A stretch of DNA of 64,000 bases from Microbacterium sp. MAH-37 (GTDB lineage: Bacteria > Actinomycetota > Actinomycetes > Actinomycetales > Microbacteriaceae): positions 141,312-205,311 of the forward strand of contig NZ_WSEN01000007.1 of the NCBI RefSeq assembly GCF_009758255.1. The letters are read 5' to 3'. Position numbers and translations under genes: made by a program. Below the pieces are notes generated by a model. That model did no database searches and was not told where the DNA came from. It saw only the letters and a list, made by a program, of their open reading frames with translations. Each line of letters opens with the position of its first letter. The stretch's first letter is position 1. Below are positions 57,101 to 64,000 of the stretch, one piece after another.

Positions 57101-60100
57101 TCCGCGACAGCGTTATCGTCGTCTCGGCCTCGCTGATGCCGGAGGGCACCTGGATCGCATCGATGTCATACAGGTTCAGCGTGTCGAAGACCGTGTCGGG
57201 CAGTGCCTCGCCGTCGGTCGGGTCGTCGATCACCATGCCGGAGACGCGCGCCGCCGAATCGTTCGTCGCCGTGATGGTCGCGCTGATCAGCGGGTAGTCT
57301 GCCGGGTCGACCCCGAGTGCAGGATCGGGCAGGCCCAACTGGTCCTGATCGAAGGTCTTCGTCGTGGAGGCGTTGATCGGCTCGTCGACGATGAGGATGG
57401 TGTCGTCGGCGACGTCCGTGCTGTCGACGCCCGTCTGCTCGTTGACGCCGCGCGCGCTGGCGGTGTTGTCGACGAGGCCCTTCTGACCGGTGTTGTAGCC
57501 GTACGGGTGCAGGTCGCCGAGCACCGGCTTCGACGGGTCGCTGCGCAGCGTGTCGCGCACGCGGAAGTCGAGGTCGAAGGGGCGGCGGTCGTACGACGAG
57601 CCGACACCTGCCCCGGGTGTCCTCTCAGTCAGCACGATGCGCATCGCGAGTGTGTTCGCGGCTTGTTCATCCGTCAGCGTGTAACCGCCGAACTGCCCGT
57701 CGCAGCCGTTCGCGCAGGCCTGTGAGGTGATGTCCGTCCAGCCCTGCCCGTCCAGGTAGAGCGAGACCTCGGTGATCTCGTCGTTCACGATCAGCGGGTC
57801 GCTCTGCGCGGTGATCGGGTCGATCCGCACCAGGTCGAACGCGTCGTAGACGGTGTCGACCGTGTTCGTCGGGTCCTCGGTCTCGGAGATGTCGGACAGT
57901 GTCATCTGGGTGATGTTCAGACCGTCGGTCGACCACCACAGCCGTGCCGTGCGGGTCTCGCCGGAGAGGGCGGGCACGTCGTCGTCCGGGGTCCACTCCT
58001 TGTCGAGGAAGTCCGGGCCCGGGCCGTCGCCGTCGATCGGCAGCAGGTGGATGTCGTCCGTCGCGGTGTCGGTCTTCTCGCCGCCGGCATCCGGATTGTC
58101 GACCAGCGACTGCGCGTCGTTGTCGTAGGTGACCTCTGTGTCCTGCGGCTGTGTCACCGACACGTCGATGTGCGTGACGACCGTGAACCCGGGGGGCAGC
58201 AGATCGGGGCATCCGTCGCCGGCGGCCGGGAGGTACTCGAACTGGATGCCGCCGATGTCATCCTGCAGGTCGGCGGGGATCTGGTACGACCAGAGCTGCT
58301 CCGGTCCCGGCACCTCGGTCGCTCCGGGGAAGTCGGTCCACGGACCGTCGGTCGACTTCGGCCAGTAGCGCACGGTCAGCGTCGTGCACTGCGGGATGTC
58401 GGTGTTGTCGATCTCGGTCGCGGTGAAGTTGTCCCAGAACTCGGATCCGGCGGTCGGATCGACCGGGTCGGAGATGACGAGTTTCTCGGAGCCTGCCGTC
58501 GACTCGGGAGTGACGTTGCCCGTCAGGGTCATGTTCGCGTCGGTTCCCGGCACACCCCAGATGGTCTCGGGCGTGATCTCCTTGGTGACGCTGGTGTCGA
58601 GCGTCAGGGGCTCGACGGTGAACGGGGCCGACGCGTCGTCGGTGCCGGTCTGGCCCTGCGTGTTCTCGACCTCGGTGTCGACCGCGTTCGTGCTGGAGAC
58701 GGCCTCCTCGGTCGGCAGTGCGGTGACGTTCAGCGGGAGCGCGGCGTAGGCGCCGGACACGATGTCGTCGCCGTCGGCGGAGAAGACCACCGTGAAGCCC
58801 TCGACGGTGCAGCCGTCCTCGGCGGCGGGAAGGGTGTTCTTCGTCGTCGTGGACGCCGTGCTGTCGTCGCAGTCGGAGTACGTGTAGGTGATCTCGGCCG
58901 AGGTGGCGGCCACGGGCCATTCGATGCCGTCGGCGAAGCCGTCGAAGCTGAGGCCCTGTTCGGTGAACGTCGGCGTGCCCGCGGTGGGCTCGGTGATGGT
59001 CAGCGTCTGCACGTTCTGCTCGCCCACGGTGGCCTTGATGTTCGCCGTGGTGCTCTGACCGCTGACCAGCGTGTTGTCGGCGAAGGACTTCTCGATCGTC
59101 ACGTCGGGCTTGCGCTGCGCGAGGGTGATGCTCGCGTCGTCGGTGACGGGGTCGCTGGTGTCGTCGCCCTTCGACACCGTGGTCGACGCGTCGTTGGTGA
59201 CGGTCTGTTGCGACTGGTCGGGGATGCCGGTCACCGTGTCGTTCGTCTCGGTGTGGACCACGAGCTTGCCGGTCGCGCCGGGGGCGAACGTTCCGGTGAA
59301 GGTGACGCGGATGCCCTCGGCCTCGGAGATCGGGTCGGGCTCGGTCGCGGTCCAGGCACCGTCCACCCAGTACTCGGTCGTCGTGCCGGTCGTGCCATCC
59401 GGTGCTGTCACGTCATAGCCGGTCACGTCGAGGTAGCCGCCGAACGTGCCAGGCGGAGACACCGGATCCTGCACGACGATCGTGTCGACGTTCTGATTGG
59501 AGCCGTTGCCCGGCGTCACGGTCCAGTCGATCGCCTGTCCTGGTACGGCGGGCAGGGTGCCGGCGGGCGAGACGGTCTTCTCGATGCTGGGCACGAGGGT
59601 GGTCTCGACGTCAAGGGTGACGTTCGCGCTGGCGTTCGCGACGGGCGCGTTGCTGCCGTCGACGCTGGCGGTGTTGGTCACGGTCTTGCCGTCCCACGTG
59701 CCGTCGGTGTCGGGCTTCACGATGGCATTGACCGTGACGGTCATACTGTTGCCGCCGGCCCAGGTCTTGGGCGTCGCGCTCAGGTCGGTGGCGGGGGTGA
59801 CGGTGAAGCTGTTGCCGGCGGTGTCGATCTGCCGGTCGTACTCGCCGATGGGCTGGCCGGACGGTGCGTTGAGCTGGACTGTCACCGCGGGGTTGATCGC
59901 CGGGTTGAACATGAGCGGCTCGGGGAGCGAGTCGCTCAGGACCGTGTCGTCGCATCCGCCCTCGTTGGTCGAGGAGCAGTTCACGACGATCTGGTACGTG
60001 ATCGTGTCGCCGGGACCGAACGGCCCGGATTCCACCGCCGTCTTCTGAATGCCGTACTGCGCGGTGTCCGCGGCCGCAGCGGGAACGGCGGCCACGAAGA

Positions 60101-60161
60101 CCGACGCAGCGGCGAAGATCAACGCGGTGATTCCCGCGAGCACTCTGTTCTGACTTCTCAT
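51186..60161 (-). CDS. Giant LPxTG wall-anchored adhesin-like protein (DUF11/DUF5979 repeats)
   Basis: This 2991-residue surface protein has a signal peptide over residues 1-31 (ITALIFAAASVFVAAVPAAA). To about residue 1790 it is a string of beta-sandwich units of DUF11/SpaA-like type, with recurring openings such as ITYQIVVNC and PYVITVTNTGQWDMTGF. From about 1800 to 2945 come ten repeats of roughly 100 residues, of DUF5979 type. Each ends in a variant of CTVTETD: CTIVEDP, CVVTETE, CSVVEDD, CTVTEAD, CRLTEVD, CTVTESD and exact copies. The C-terminus has LPATG at 2954-2958, a hydrophobic span and RRRR, a sortase sorting signal. No sortase gene is in the window. Adhesion or a stalk role is inferred. 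Confidence 0.9.
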   Translation of the reverse strand: MRSQNRVLAGITALIFAAASVFVAAVPAAAADTAQYGIQKTAVESGPFGPGDTITYQIVVNCSSTNEGGCDDTVLSDSLPEPLMFNPAINPAVTVQLNAPSGQPIGEYDRQIDTAGNSFTVTPATDLSATPKTWAGGNSMTVTVNAIVKPDTDGTWDGKTVTNTASVDGSNAPVANASANVTLDVETTLVPSIEKTVSPAGTLPAVPGQAIDWTVTPGNGSNQNVDTIVVQDPVSPPGTFGGYLDVTGYDVTAPDGTTGTTTEYWVDGAWTATEPDPISEAEGIRVTFTGTFAPGATGKLVVHTETNDTVTGIPDQSQQTVTNDASTTVSKGDDTSDPVTDDASITLAQRKPDVTIEKSFADNTLVSGQSTTANIKATVGEQNVQTLTITEPTAGTPTFTEQGLSFDGFADGIEWPVAATSAEITYTYSDCDDSTASTTTKNTLPAAEDGCTVEGFTVVFSADGDDIVSGAYAALPLNVTALPTEEAVSSTNAVDTEVENTQGQTGTDDASAPFTVEPLTLDTSVTKEITPETIWGVPGTDANMTLTGNVTPESTAGSEKLVISDPVDPTAGSEFWDNFTATEIDNTDIPQCTTLTVRYWPKSTDGPWTDFPGATEVPGPEQLWSYQIPADLQDDIGGIQFEYLPAAGDGCPDLLPPGFTVVTHIDVSVTQPQDTEVTYDNDAQSLVDNPDAGGEKTDTATDDIHLLPIDGDGPGPDFLDKEWTPDDDVPALSGETRTARLWWSTDGLNITQMTLSDISETEDPTNTVDTVYDAFDLVRIDPITAQSDPLIVNDEITEVSLYLDGQGWTDITSQACANGCDGQFGGYTLTDEQAANTLAMRIVLTERTPGAGVGSSYDRRPFDLDFRVRDTLRSDPSKPVLGDLHPYGYNTGQKGLVDNTASARGVNEQTGVDSTDVADDTILIVDEPINASTTKTFDQDQLGLPDPALGVDPADYPLISATITATNDSAARVSGMVIDDPTDGEALPDTVFDTLNLYDIDAIQVPSGISEAETTITLSRSGTTTDYSYADALALAPGDLADVTALSIAFRSDDGSAVIPTNGTGGVTLTWQLRAELRSDPATPVTVTPAGDTLVNDTHTQLESPVLDDCANNQCGTGAADASDEFVIVGASYDITTTKSIDPASVYEDESKDYTTQLGGRPNGTARTTSFTLTDTTPTFWNTMDYTGAQISVPAPVNQVAMDVLSTGVTYVDVAGALTALCNGLPLTDTSSCWVQGDWMDAAAGDTVVFDLPAGVTDPTTVVGVRFRAQEVDGDGNVLQWERPYNPQLTYSVTTERRDTLRSDPEMLVSTTRPDLEPNPGETDPGVISDDVQSHSEAQFGQQKFTKDGEAADDTVVLHRPNAVKITKTRGSSTLISPTGTIPYVITVTNTGQWDMTGFHLVDQVQTDANGSLLVEPDPPAYTFTLTGDGAPSGDPGFTASLDEQTGEMTIDGPADFVFMHGWTLTMNAPLKFRSDVTPDTIVTNEATVTSDRLFETCEGTTVVDGKDLTPKPVENTPPGVDDCSADTSIAPLANATIAAKKYVKGNDGGDPAVSGDDDLGVLNVNGDASACDASQGGVTNDGFYSFPCAPVIRPGGIETWRVDFTNTGNTAARVVAAVDTLPSVDDQGVIVPGDRGSQYGVTLTGGISANFDELTDSVDSRTGVFLSPVQLSQDCNTNAIKVYTEGATPDPGCTFDWVKADASTSPDVLKAARSVMMVLEYDNSTGASPAPGLRPGETLRIEFDTQTPYQLPAESAVANGLPVAYNSFATASRSNQTVTQPERPSLVVEPQKVGVATATGQLLLSKSVDAPDFATDVTLPDSYPMLVTCTSGGEAVTLVHADNSDASRPTLDADGTVLVYDNTTGPVNLPLFSTCTIVEDPVIPGVTVTVDPEDGVTAERDISEDDAVWDPYTGDVEQASIRVANAYAAGGFTVEKSVDAGGAVNEDGEPIVYDRTYAFEASCTYLDQETVPAADRTFTLDDGESKTFSGIPAGADCTVTETDAGGAPTTNVVVTENGAEGASEASSDASFTILPYADDTSTALTVVGFENVYTVGAVEVTKIVAGSGGGAWGGSTFTVGMTCTLEGATPNPVFEDSTTLSRDDPTWTVTNLPTGATCVVTETENGGANDSSGSVTVTVGDDPAAPVPAEITNTFTVGSLQVQKDLEGAPASGLDPATTFEYEVSLSCTREVNGETVDVTIPGGATRTITGAGTALYEGLPTGASCTVTETDAGHATGHTISPDQPVVIGDGSEPVLVTVTNEFDNGSVSIAKSVVAPEGFPVPDSFTATVTCTWQGAAVPLANDGEVTIVPGADPVVIEDVPVGSVCSVVEDDAGQTGTTVSPEQITVTEADQTFALDVENTYEWASLEVGKKVVSDTDAIPTQFEFHVICTFQGETVVDETFTLDADETETIDGIPARSECTVTETDDREATGTVTTAKVTGADGENAPQIDQRTRTVVIPELQPGETAGVNTVTYTNLFGTSQVVLNKEFAGAGADQYGLDKTFTFDYSCTYAGEVVFAGSVELNAENGWTSVIVDLVQGTVCTVTEADLNGADAVVFTPNDGEDVTTGIVTIPRGGGLVTVTATNWYLTGSLQVTKAFAGDGVEKYGTSAYELRLRCVRDGEVVDIPGGAIRVVSADSPTALWENLPTGADCRLTEVDDGGASSTQILDADGNVVAGDGESYDFTIVTDPTILSVDDQPQPSLTVENTFNLAQVSVTKTVDDSGAVDANGDPVEYGPFEVTLACMWDEQRVTAAEPMTQQIQDGETVTWTELPQDADCTVTESDTAGAESTTMVVTQGGEEGDAQSATTTQLAPLPNTDAADQTSVAITNTFGVSALSISKIVDGSGASAVTRTFPVQVTCVLVDPSHPAPGLVVRDETFQIGGPSRLAAEVADLPAGSECTVTETDTGDADRTTMTVDGETQNGASGTVTLTSGHVSIAFTNTFIAPLPATGADTRTVAIAVTGGLALLLIGLMLIATARRRRVS

Positions 60162-60195
60162 CGGCCTGCCCCCCTGGCGAGTCGTGACGCTCGAC

Positions 60196-60218
60196 ACCCT
60201 AGAGCCGATTCATAGGGT
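60196..60218. promoter_or_regulatory. Inverted repeat upstream of the giant gene
   Basis: ACCCTA (60196-60201) and TAGGGT (60213-60218) are inverted repeats 11 bases apart, 35 bases before the giant gene's start. On the minus strand TAGGGT at 60201-60196 could be a -10. It may be an operator or part of a promoter between the MMPL gene and the giant gene. Confidence 0.35.
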
Positions 60219-60237
60219 TTCACCAGGGGGTACTCCG

Positions 60238-62481
60238 TTAAGGATGAGGCGGGTGTGACTCGCTTCCGATCTCGCCGACCTCTTGCCGGGACAGCTTCGA
60301 CGGCCACCAGATCGCCCGCCCGATGTCGTAGCCCAGTGCCGGCACCAGCAGCGAGCGAACGATGAACGTGTCCAGCAGCACACCGAAAGCCACGATGAAC
60401 GCGATCTGCACGAGGAACAGGATGGGGATGACCCCGAGCGCGGCGAAGGTCGCCGCCAGCACCAGGCCCGCCGAGGTGATGACGCCTCCAGTGATCACCA
60501 GGCCACGGAGGATGCCGGGCCGCGCGCCGTGCTCCAGTGTCTCCTCCCGCACCCGCGTCATGAGGAAGATGTTGTAGTCGATCCCCAGCGCCACCAGGAA
60601 CACGAAGCTGTACAGCGGCACTGCCGGGTCCGCGCCGGGGAAGTCGAAGACGACGTTGAAGAACAGCGCGGCCACGCCGAGGGCGGTCCCGAACGACAGG
60701 ACGGTGGTCAGCACCAGCAGGATCGGCGCGACGACGGCACGCAGCAGGATCATCAGGATCACGAGGATGACGACGAGCACCAGCGGGATGATCAGCGTTC
60801 GGTCGTGGATCGACGCGTCGTTCGTGTCGATCGCGGTCGCCGTCACGCCGCCGACGAGCGCACCGGGCACCGCCTTGTGCAGGTCGGTGCGGATGCTTCG
60901 GACGGTCTGCTCCGCAGCATCCGAATCGGCGGCGTCGGAAAGCGTGGCCTGCAGCAGCACATTCCCGTCCGACACCGTCGGCTCAGCCGCCGGTGTACCG
61001 GGAGGGCCGACGGCCATGATGCCGTCTGAGGTGACCTGCGCGCTGCCGCTCGGGCTGTCGGCCGACACGACGCTGACGCTCTCCACGCCGTCCGCCGCGA
61101 GCAGCACATCGGCGGCGTCCTGCAGTTCGCGCTCCGGCACGATCACATAGGCCGGGCTGCCGGATCCCGCCGGGAAGTGCTCGCCGAGGATCTGCTGTCC
61201 GTCCCGTGCCTCGGAGGAGCCGAGCACCAGGTCGGACTGCGGCACTCCGGAGGCGTCCAGCTGCGTCGCACCGAGCATGCCGGCGGCGAGGACGAGCGCG
61301 GTGACGATCCAGATCGGGCGGTGGCGGCGACGGATCCATCCGGCGAGCCAGGCCCACGGGCCACGCGAGGGCATCCCGTCCTCGGCCTCGACGACCTCCG
61401 GCTCGTACACGGGCCGGCGCGGCCAGAACGCGGCGCGCCCGAACAGGAAGAGGATGGCCGGCAGCAGTGAGAGCGCCGCGAGCATCGCGAACACGATGCC
61501 GATCGAAGCCACGGGCCCGAGAGCGCTGTTCGACTTCAGATCGCTGAGCAGCAGGCAGAGAAGCCCCGCGATGACCGTGCAGCCGGATGCCACGATCGGC
61601 TCCACCGAACCGCGGATCGCCCGCATCGCCGCGACCCAGGTGTCGGTGTTCACCCGAAGCTCTTCTCGGAACCGGGATACGTAGAGCAGCGAGTAGTCGG
61701 TCGCCGCGCCGATCACGAGGATGAACAGGATGCCCTGCGTCTGACCGCTGAGCAGGAGAAGCCCCGCCTTCGCCAGCCACCACACCGTCAGCAGCGCCGC
61801 GGTGAGCGCGAAGATGCTCGTGGCGAGGACCGCCACGGGCAGCAGGAACGACCGGTACACGATGATGAGGATGATCAGCACGGCGAGCAGCGCCACGCCC
61901 AGCAGCAGACCGTCGATGCCGGTGAATCCGTTCACGAGGTCGGCGGTGAAGCCGGCCGGCCCTGTGATGTGCACCGCGACGCCGTCCGGTGCGGCGTCGC
62001 GCAACGCCGAGTCGACGTCGGCCACCGCAGCGCGCAGGCCTCCGCTCTCGGCGGTGATGGGCACGAACGCCTGCGCGGCCTCGCCGTCCTCCGAAGGGAT
62101 CAGCGGCGAGACGTCCGTGCCCACGCCGTCGACATCGTCGGGGAGCGCCGCGACCGCGTCCGACATCCGCTCCAGGTCGTCGTCGCTCAGCTTCTCGTCG
62201 GACGACACCACGACGACCGCGGGAATCGCGTCGGAGTCGCGGAAGCCGCTGAGCATCGACTGGACCTCCGTCGCCTCCGCGGAGGACGGCAGATAGGCGG
62301 ACTGCTCGTTGGACGACACCTCGCTCACCCGGCCGAAATACGGGCCGCCGATGCCGGCGACGACGAGCCAGATCAGGATGAGCAGCGAGGGGATGAGGAG
62401 GCGCAGCCACGCGGGCACGCTGCTGTGCGGTGAGCGCCTGCGGCGCTGGTCCGATCCGGCGTCCGGTGTCGTGCTGGACAT
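60238..62481 (-). CDS. MMPL/RND-family membrane transporter
   Basis: This 747-residue inner-membrane exporter has the MmpL duplicated plan. TM1 is near residues 25-45 (LRLLIPSLLILIWLVVAGIG), then an external domain, TM2-6 around 190-340 with GAATDYSLLYVSRFREELR, then TM7, a second external domain, and TM8-12 with LGIDYNIFLMTRVREETLEHG. The paired Asp-Tyr motifs in the fourth TM of each half are the proton-relay positions of MmpL proteins. Substrates are probably lipids or hydrophobic compounds. It lies 76 bases upstream of the giant surface-protein gene on the same strand. Its ribosome-binding site is inside a hairpin. Confidence 0.9.
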   Translation of the reverse strand: MSSTTPDAGSDQRRRRSPHSSVPAWLRLLIPSLLILIWLVVAGIGGPYFGRVSEVSSNEQSAYLPSSAEATEVQSMLSGFRDSDAIPAVVVVSSDEKLSDDDLERMSDAVAALPDDVDGVGTDVSPLIPSEDGEAAQAFVPITAESGGLRAAVADVDSALRDAAPDGVAVHITGPAGFTADLVNGFTGIDGLLLGVALLAVLIILIIVYRSFLLPVAVLATSIFALTAALLTVWWLAKAGLLLLSGQTQGILFILVIGAATDYSLLYVSRFREELRVNTDTWVAAMRAIRGSVEPIVASGCTVIAGLLCLLLSDLKSNSALGPVASIGIVFAMLAALSLLPAILFLFGRAAFWPRRPVYEPEVVEAEDGMPSRGPWAWLAGWIRRRHRPIWIVTALVLAAGMLGATQLDASGVPQSDLVLGSSEARDGQQILGEHFPAGSGSPAYVIVPERELQDAADVLLAADGVESVSVVSADSPSGSAQVTSDGIMAVGPPGTPAAEPTVSDGNVLLQATLSDAADSDAAEQTVRSIRTDLHKAVPGALVGGVTATAIDTNDASIHDRTLIIPLVLVVILVILMILLRAVVAPILLVLTTVLSFGTALGVAALFFNVVFDFPGADPAVPLYSFVFLVALGIDYNIFLMTRVREETLEHGARPGILRGLVITGGVITSAGLVLAATFAALGVIPILFLVQIAFIVAFGVLLDTFIVRSLLVPALGYDIGRAIWWPSKLSRQEVGEIGSESHPPHP

Positions 62482-62511
62482 GAGGGCTCCCCCCAGAGGG
62501 GGACGGCCCTC
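62482..62511 (-). promoter_or_regulatory. Hairpin that hides the MMPL ribosome-binding site
   Basis: In the mRNA, GAGGGC pairs with GCCCUC directly before the AUG. Inside this, CCCCC pairs with the GGGGG of the only Shine-Dalgarno (GGGGGGAG), around a UCUG loop. The 11 base pairs enclose the site completely. It could act as a translational switch, thermosensor or ligand-dependent element. Structure is seen by pairing; regulation is inferred. Confidence 0.6.
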
Positions 62512-62572
62512 AGCCCTATGAAACCATACCGGCCGGACGCGAGCCGAGCAGAATCCGACCAGAATGAGGGGC

Positions 62573-64000
62573 ATGAGCACCGTCATCCGCTTTCTGAAGC
62601 GCTATCCGGTCGTCCCGCTGACCGTGCTGGTCGCGGTCGTCGTCCTCGTGCTGCACATGGTCGACCTCGCGTTCGCGGCGCAGGTCGTCGCGACGGTGTT
62701 CGTGGCCGCGTTCATGCTCTGGACGATCATCGGAATGGTGCGGTCGCTGCTCAAGGGGCAGTTCGGCCTCGACATCCTCGCGGTGGTGGCGATGGGTGCG
62801 ACTCTGGCGGTGGGGGAATACGTCGCCTCTCTCATCGTCGTGCTGATGCTCTCGGGCGGAGAGGCGCTCGAGGACTTCGCGTCGTACCGCGCCCGCCGGG
62901 ATCTGAACGCGCTGCTGGAGCGCTCGCCGCAGCGGGCGCACCTGCTCGGGGCCGACGGATCGCTGCAGGACGTCCCCGTCGAGCAGGTCCGCGTCGGCGA
63001 CGTGCTGCTGGTCCGGCCGTCCGAGATCGTGCCCGCGGATGCCGCCCTGCTGGACGACTCCGCGGAGTTCGACGAGTCCTCGCTGACGGGCGAGAGCCTT
63101 CCGGTGACGAAGAGCGCGGGCGACGAGGTGATGTCCGGTTCGGTGAACGGCGATGACGCCGTGCGGCTGCGCGTGCTTCGTCCGGCGGAGCAGAGCCAGT
63201 ATCAGCAGATCGTCAAGCTCGTCGCCGCTGCGGAGGACTCCCGGGCGCCGGTCGTTCGGCTCGCCGATCGCTACGCCGTTCCGTTCACGGTCGTGTCCCT
63301 GGCGATCGCGGGTGTCGCCTGGGCGATCGCAGGGGATCCCGCGCGTTTCGCCGAGGTGCTCGTGCTGGCGACGCCGTGCCCGCTGCTGATCGCCGCGCCG
63401 GTGGCGTTCCTCGGTGGCCTGTCGCAGACGTCGCGCCGCGGTGTGATCGTCAAGGGCGGAGCGGTGCTGGAGCAGTTCGGGCGGATCCGCTCGGCGGCTT
63501 TCGACAAGACCGGCACGCTGACGCGGGGGCACCCGGCGCTGATCGATGTCCGTCCGGCGGCCGGCTTCGACGCCGCCGACGTGCTGCGGCTCGCCGCATC
63601 GGCGGAGCAGTACTCGACTCACGCGCTCGCCGACGGCATCCGCGCGGCGGCGCAGGATCGCGGGCTGAGCCTGCTCCCGGCGTCGCACGCCGCGGAGGCC
63701 GCCACGAACGGCGTCACCGCGGTGATCGACGGGCGTACCGTCGTCGTCGGCAAGCCCGCCTACATCGATGCGCTCACGCCCGACCTCGTCCGGGAGGACC
63801 TGCGCTCCGGCGAGGCCGCCGCGTACGTCGCGGTCGCCGGCCGGTACGCCGGGGCACTCATCCTGGCCGACGAGCTGCGGCCCGAGTCCGGCGCGGTCGT
63901 CGGCTGGCTGCGCGAGCACGGCGTGGAGCGGATCGTCATGCTGACCGGCGACGCGCGCACCACGGCGGAGTCCGTGGCCTCGTCGATCGGCGTGACAGAG
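62573..64000 (+). CDS. P1B-type heavy-metal ATPase, N-terminal part (cut by window end)
   Basis: An open frame of 476 codons runs past the window. It has membrane helices near residues 12-55 and 65-90, then the actuator loop with DESSLTGESLPVTKS. The metal-site helix contains TPCPLL (T267-P-C269-P270). DKTGTLTR follows, with the phosphorylated Asp311, then part of the nucleotide domain. There is no N-terminal metal-binding domain. TPC replaces the CPC of copper/zinc pumps and points to another metal class. The ATG at 62573 follows GAGGGG. It is divergent from the MMPL gene with 91 bases between. Confidence 0.92.
   Translation, partial: MSTVIRFLKRYPVVPLTVLVAVVVLVLHMVDLAFAAQVVATVFVAAFMLWTIIGMVRSLLKGQFGLDILAVVAMGATLAVGEYVASLIVVLMLSGGEALEDFASYRARRDLNALLERSPQRAHLLGADGSLQDVPVEQVRVGDVLLVRPSEIVPADAALLDDSAEFDESSLTGESLPVTKSAGDEVMSGSVNGDDAVRLRVLRPAEQSQYQQIVKLVAAAEDSRAPVVRLADRYAVPFTVVSLAIAGVAWAIAGDPARFAEVLVLATPCPLLIAAPVAFLGGLSQTSRRGVIVKGGAVLEQFGRIRSAAFDKTGTLTRGHPALIDVRPAAGFDAADVLRLAASAEQYSTHALADGIRAAAQDRGLSLLPASHAAEAATNGVTAVIDGRTVVVGKPAYIDALTPDLVREDLRSGEAAAYVAVAGRYAGALILADELRPESGAVVGWLREHGVERIVMLTGDARTTAESVASSIGVTE

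Overview
The window is very GC-rich, with strong G/C third-position bias, GTG starts mixed with ATG, short intergenic gaps and many 1-11 bp gene overlaps. It looks like the chromosome of a high-GC Gram-positive actinobacterium. The linked order otsAB, ilvD-ilvBNC, serA, leuB-ilvE-FAH-gltX, plus AfsR-type, ECF42/DGPF and ThrE-type genes, fits Microbacteriaceae, most likely Microbacterium. That placement is inference from gene content, not a database match.

Layout. 1-6345 holds the end of the trehalose genes (otsA tail, otsB) and the isoleucine/valine genes ilvD, ilvB, ilvN and ilvC. 6525-16861 is a sugar-utilisation locus: two GH29 fucosidase-like enzymes, a ROK repressor, an ABC importer (lipoprotein plus two permeases, no ATPase gene), a ROK kinase, an MlrC-like M81 metallopeptidase and a CutC-family TIM barrel. 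16877-20224 encodes a 1115-residue AfsR-like regulator. 20301-25750 is a translationally coupled pair, a secreted subtilisin and a secreted FG-GAP/PQQ-type propeller protein. 25920-27751 holds small membrane proteins of unknown function. serA follows, then an ECF42 sigma factor with its DGPF partner, a TetR-controlled 14-TM drug exporter, and leuB and ilvE.

35893-43514 carries a FAH-family hydrolase, an MFS transporter, two methyltransferases, gltX, a ThrE-type exporter, tRNA-Gln(CUG) and an LLM flavin/F420 oxidoreductase. 43578-48580 holds a Tat-exported 5'-nucleotidase, msrA and a short UvrA-like ATPase. 48623-50972 is an arylsulfatase gene broken by a single frameshift. 51186-60161 encodes a giant LPxTG wall-anchored protein of 2991 residues. 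It is followed by an MMPL/RND exporter and the start of a divergent P1B-type metal ATPase that runs off the window.

Regulation that can be read directly includes: a 25-bp palindrome over the sugar-operon promoter; a 24-bp TetR operator between divergent genes; an ECF42-type promoter ahead of the sigma factor's own operon; a -10-like TANNNT placed 7 bases before the start codon of at least five genes (probable leaderless transcripts); a hairpin that buries the ribosome-binding site of the MMPL gene; and several strong terminators. No CRISPR array, insertion sequence, prophage or rRNA gene is visible, and no gene-free stretch exceeds 300 bases.
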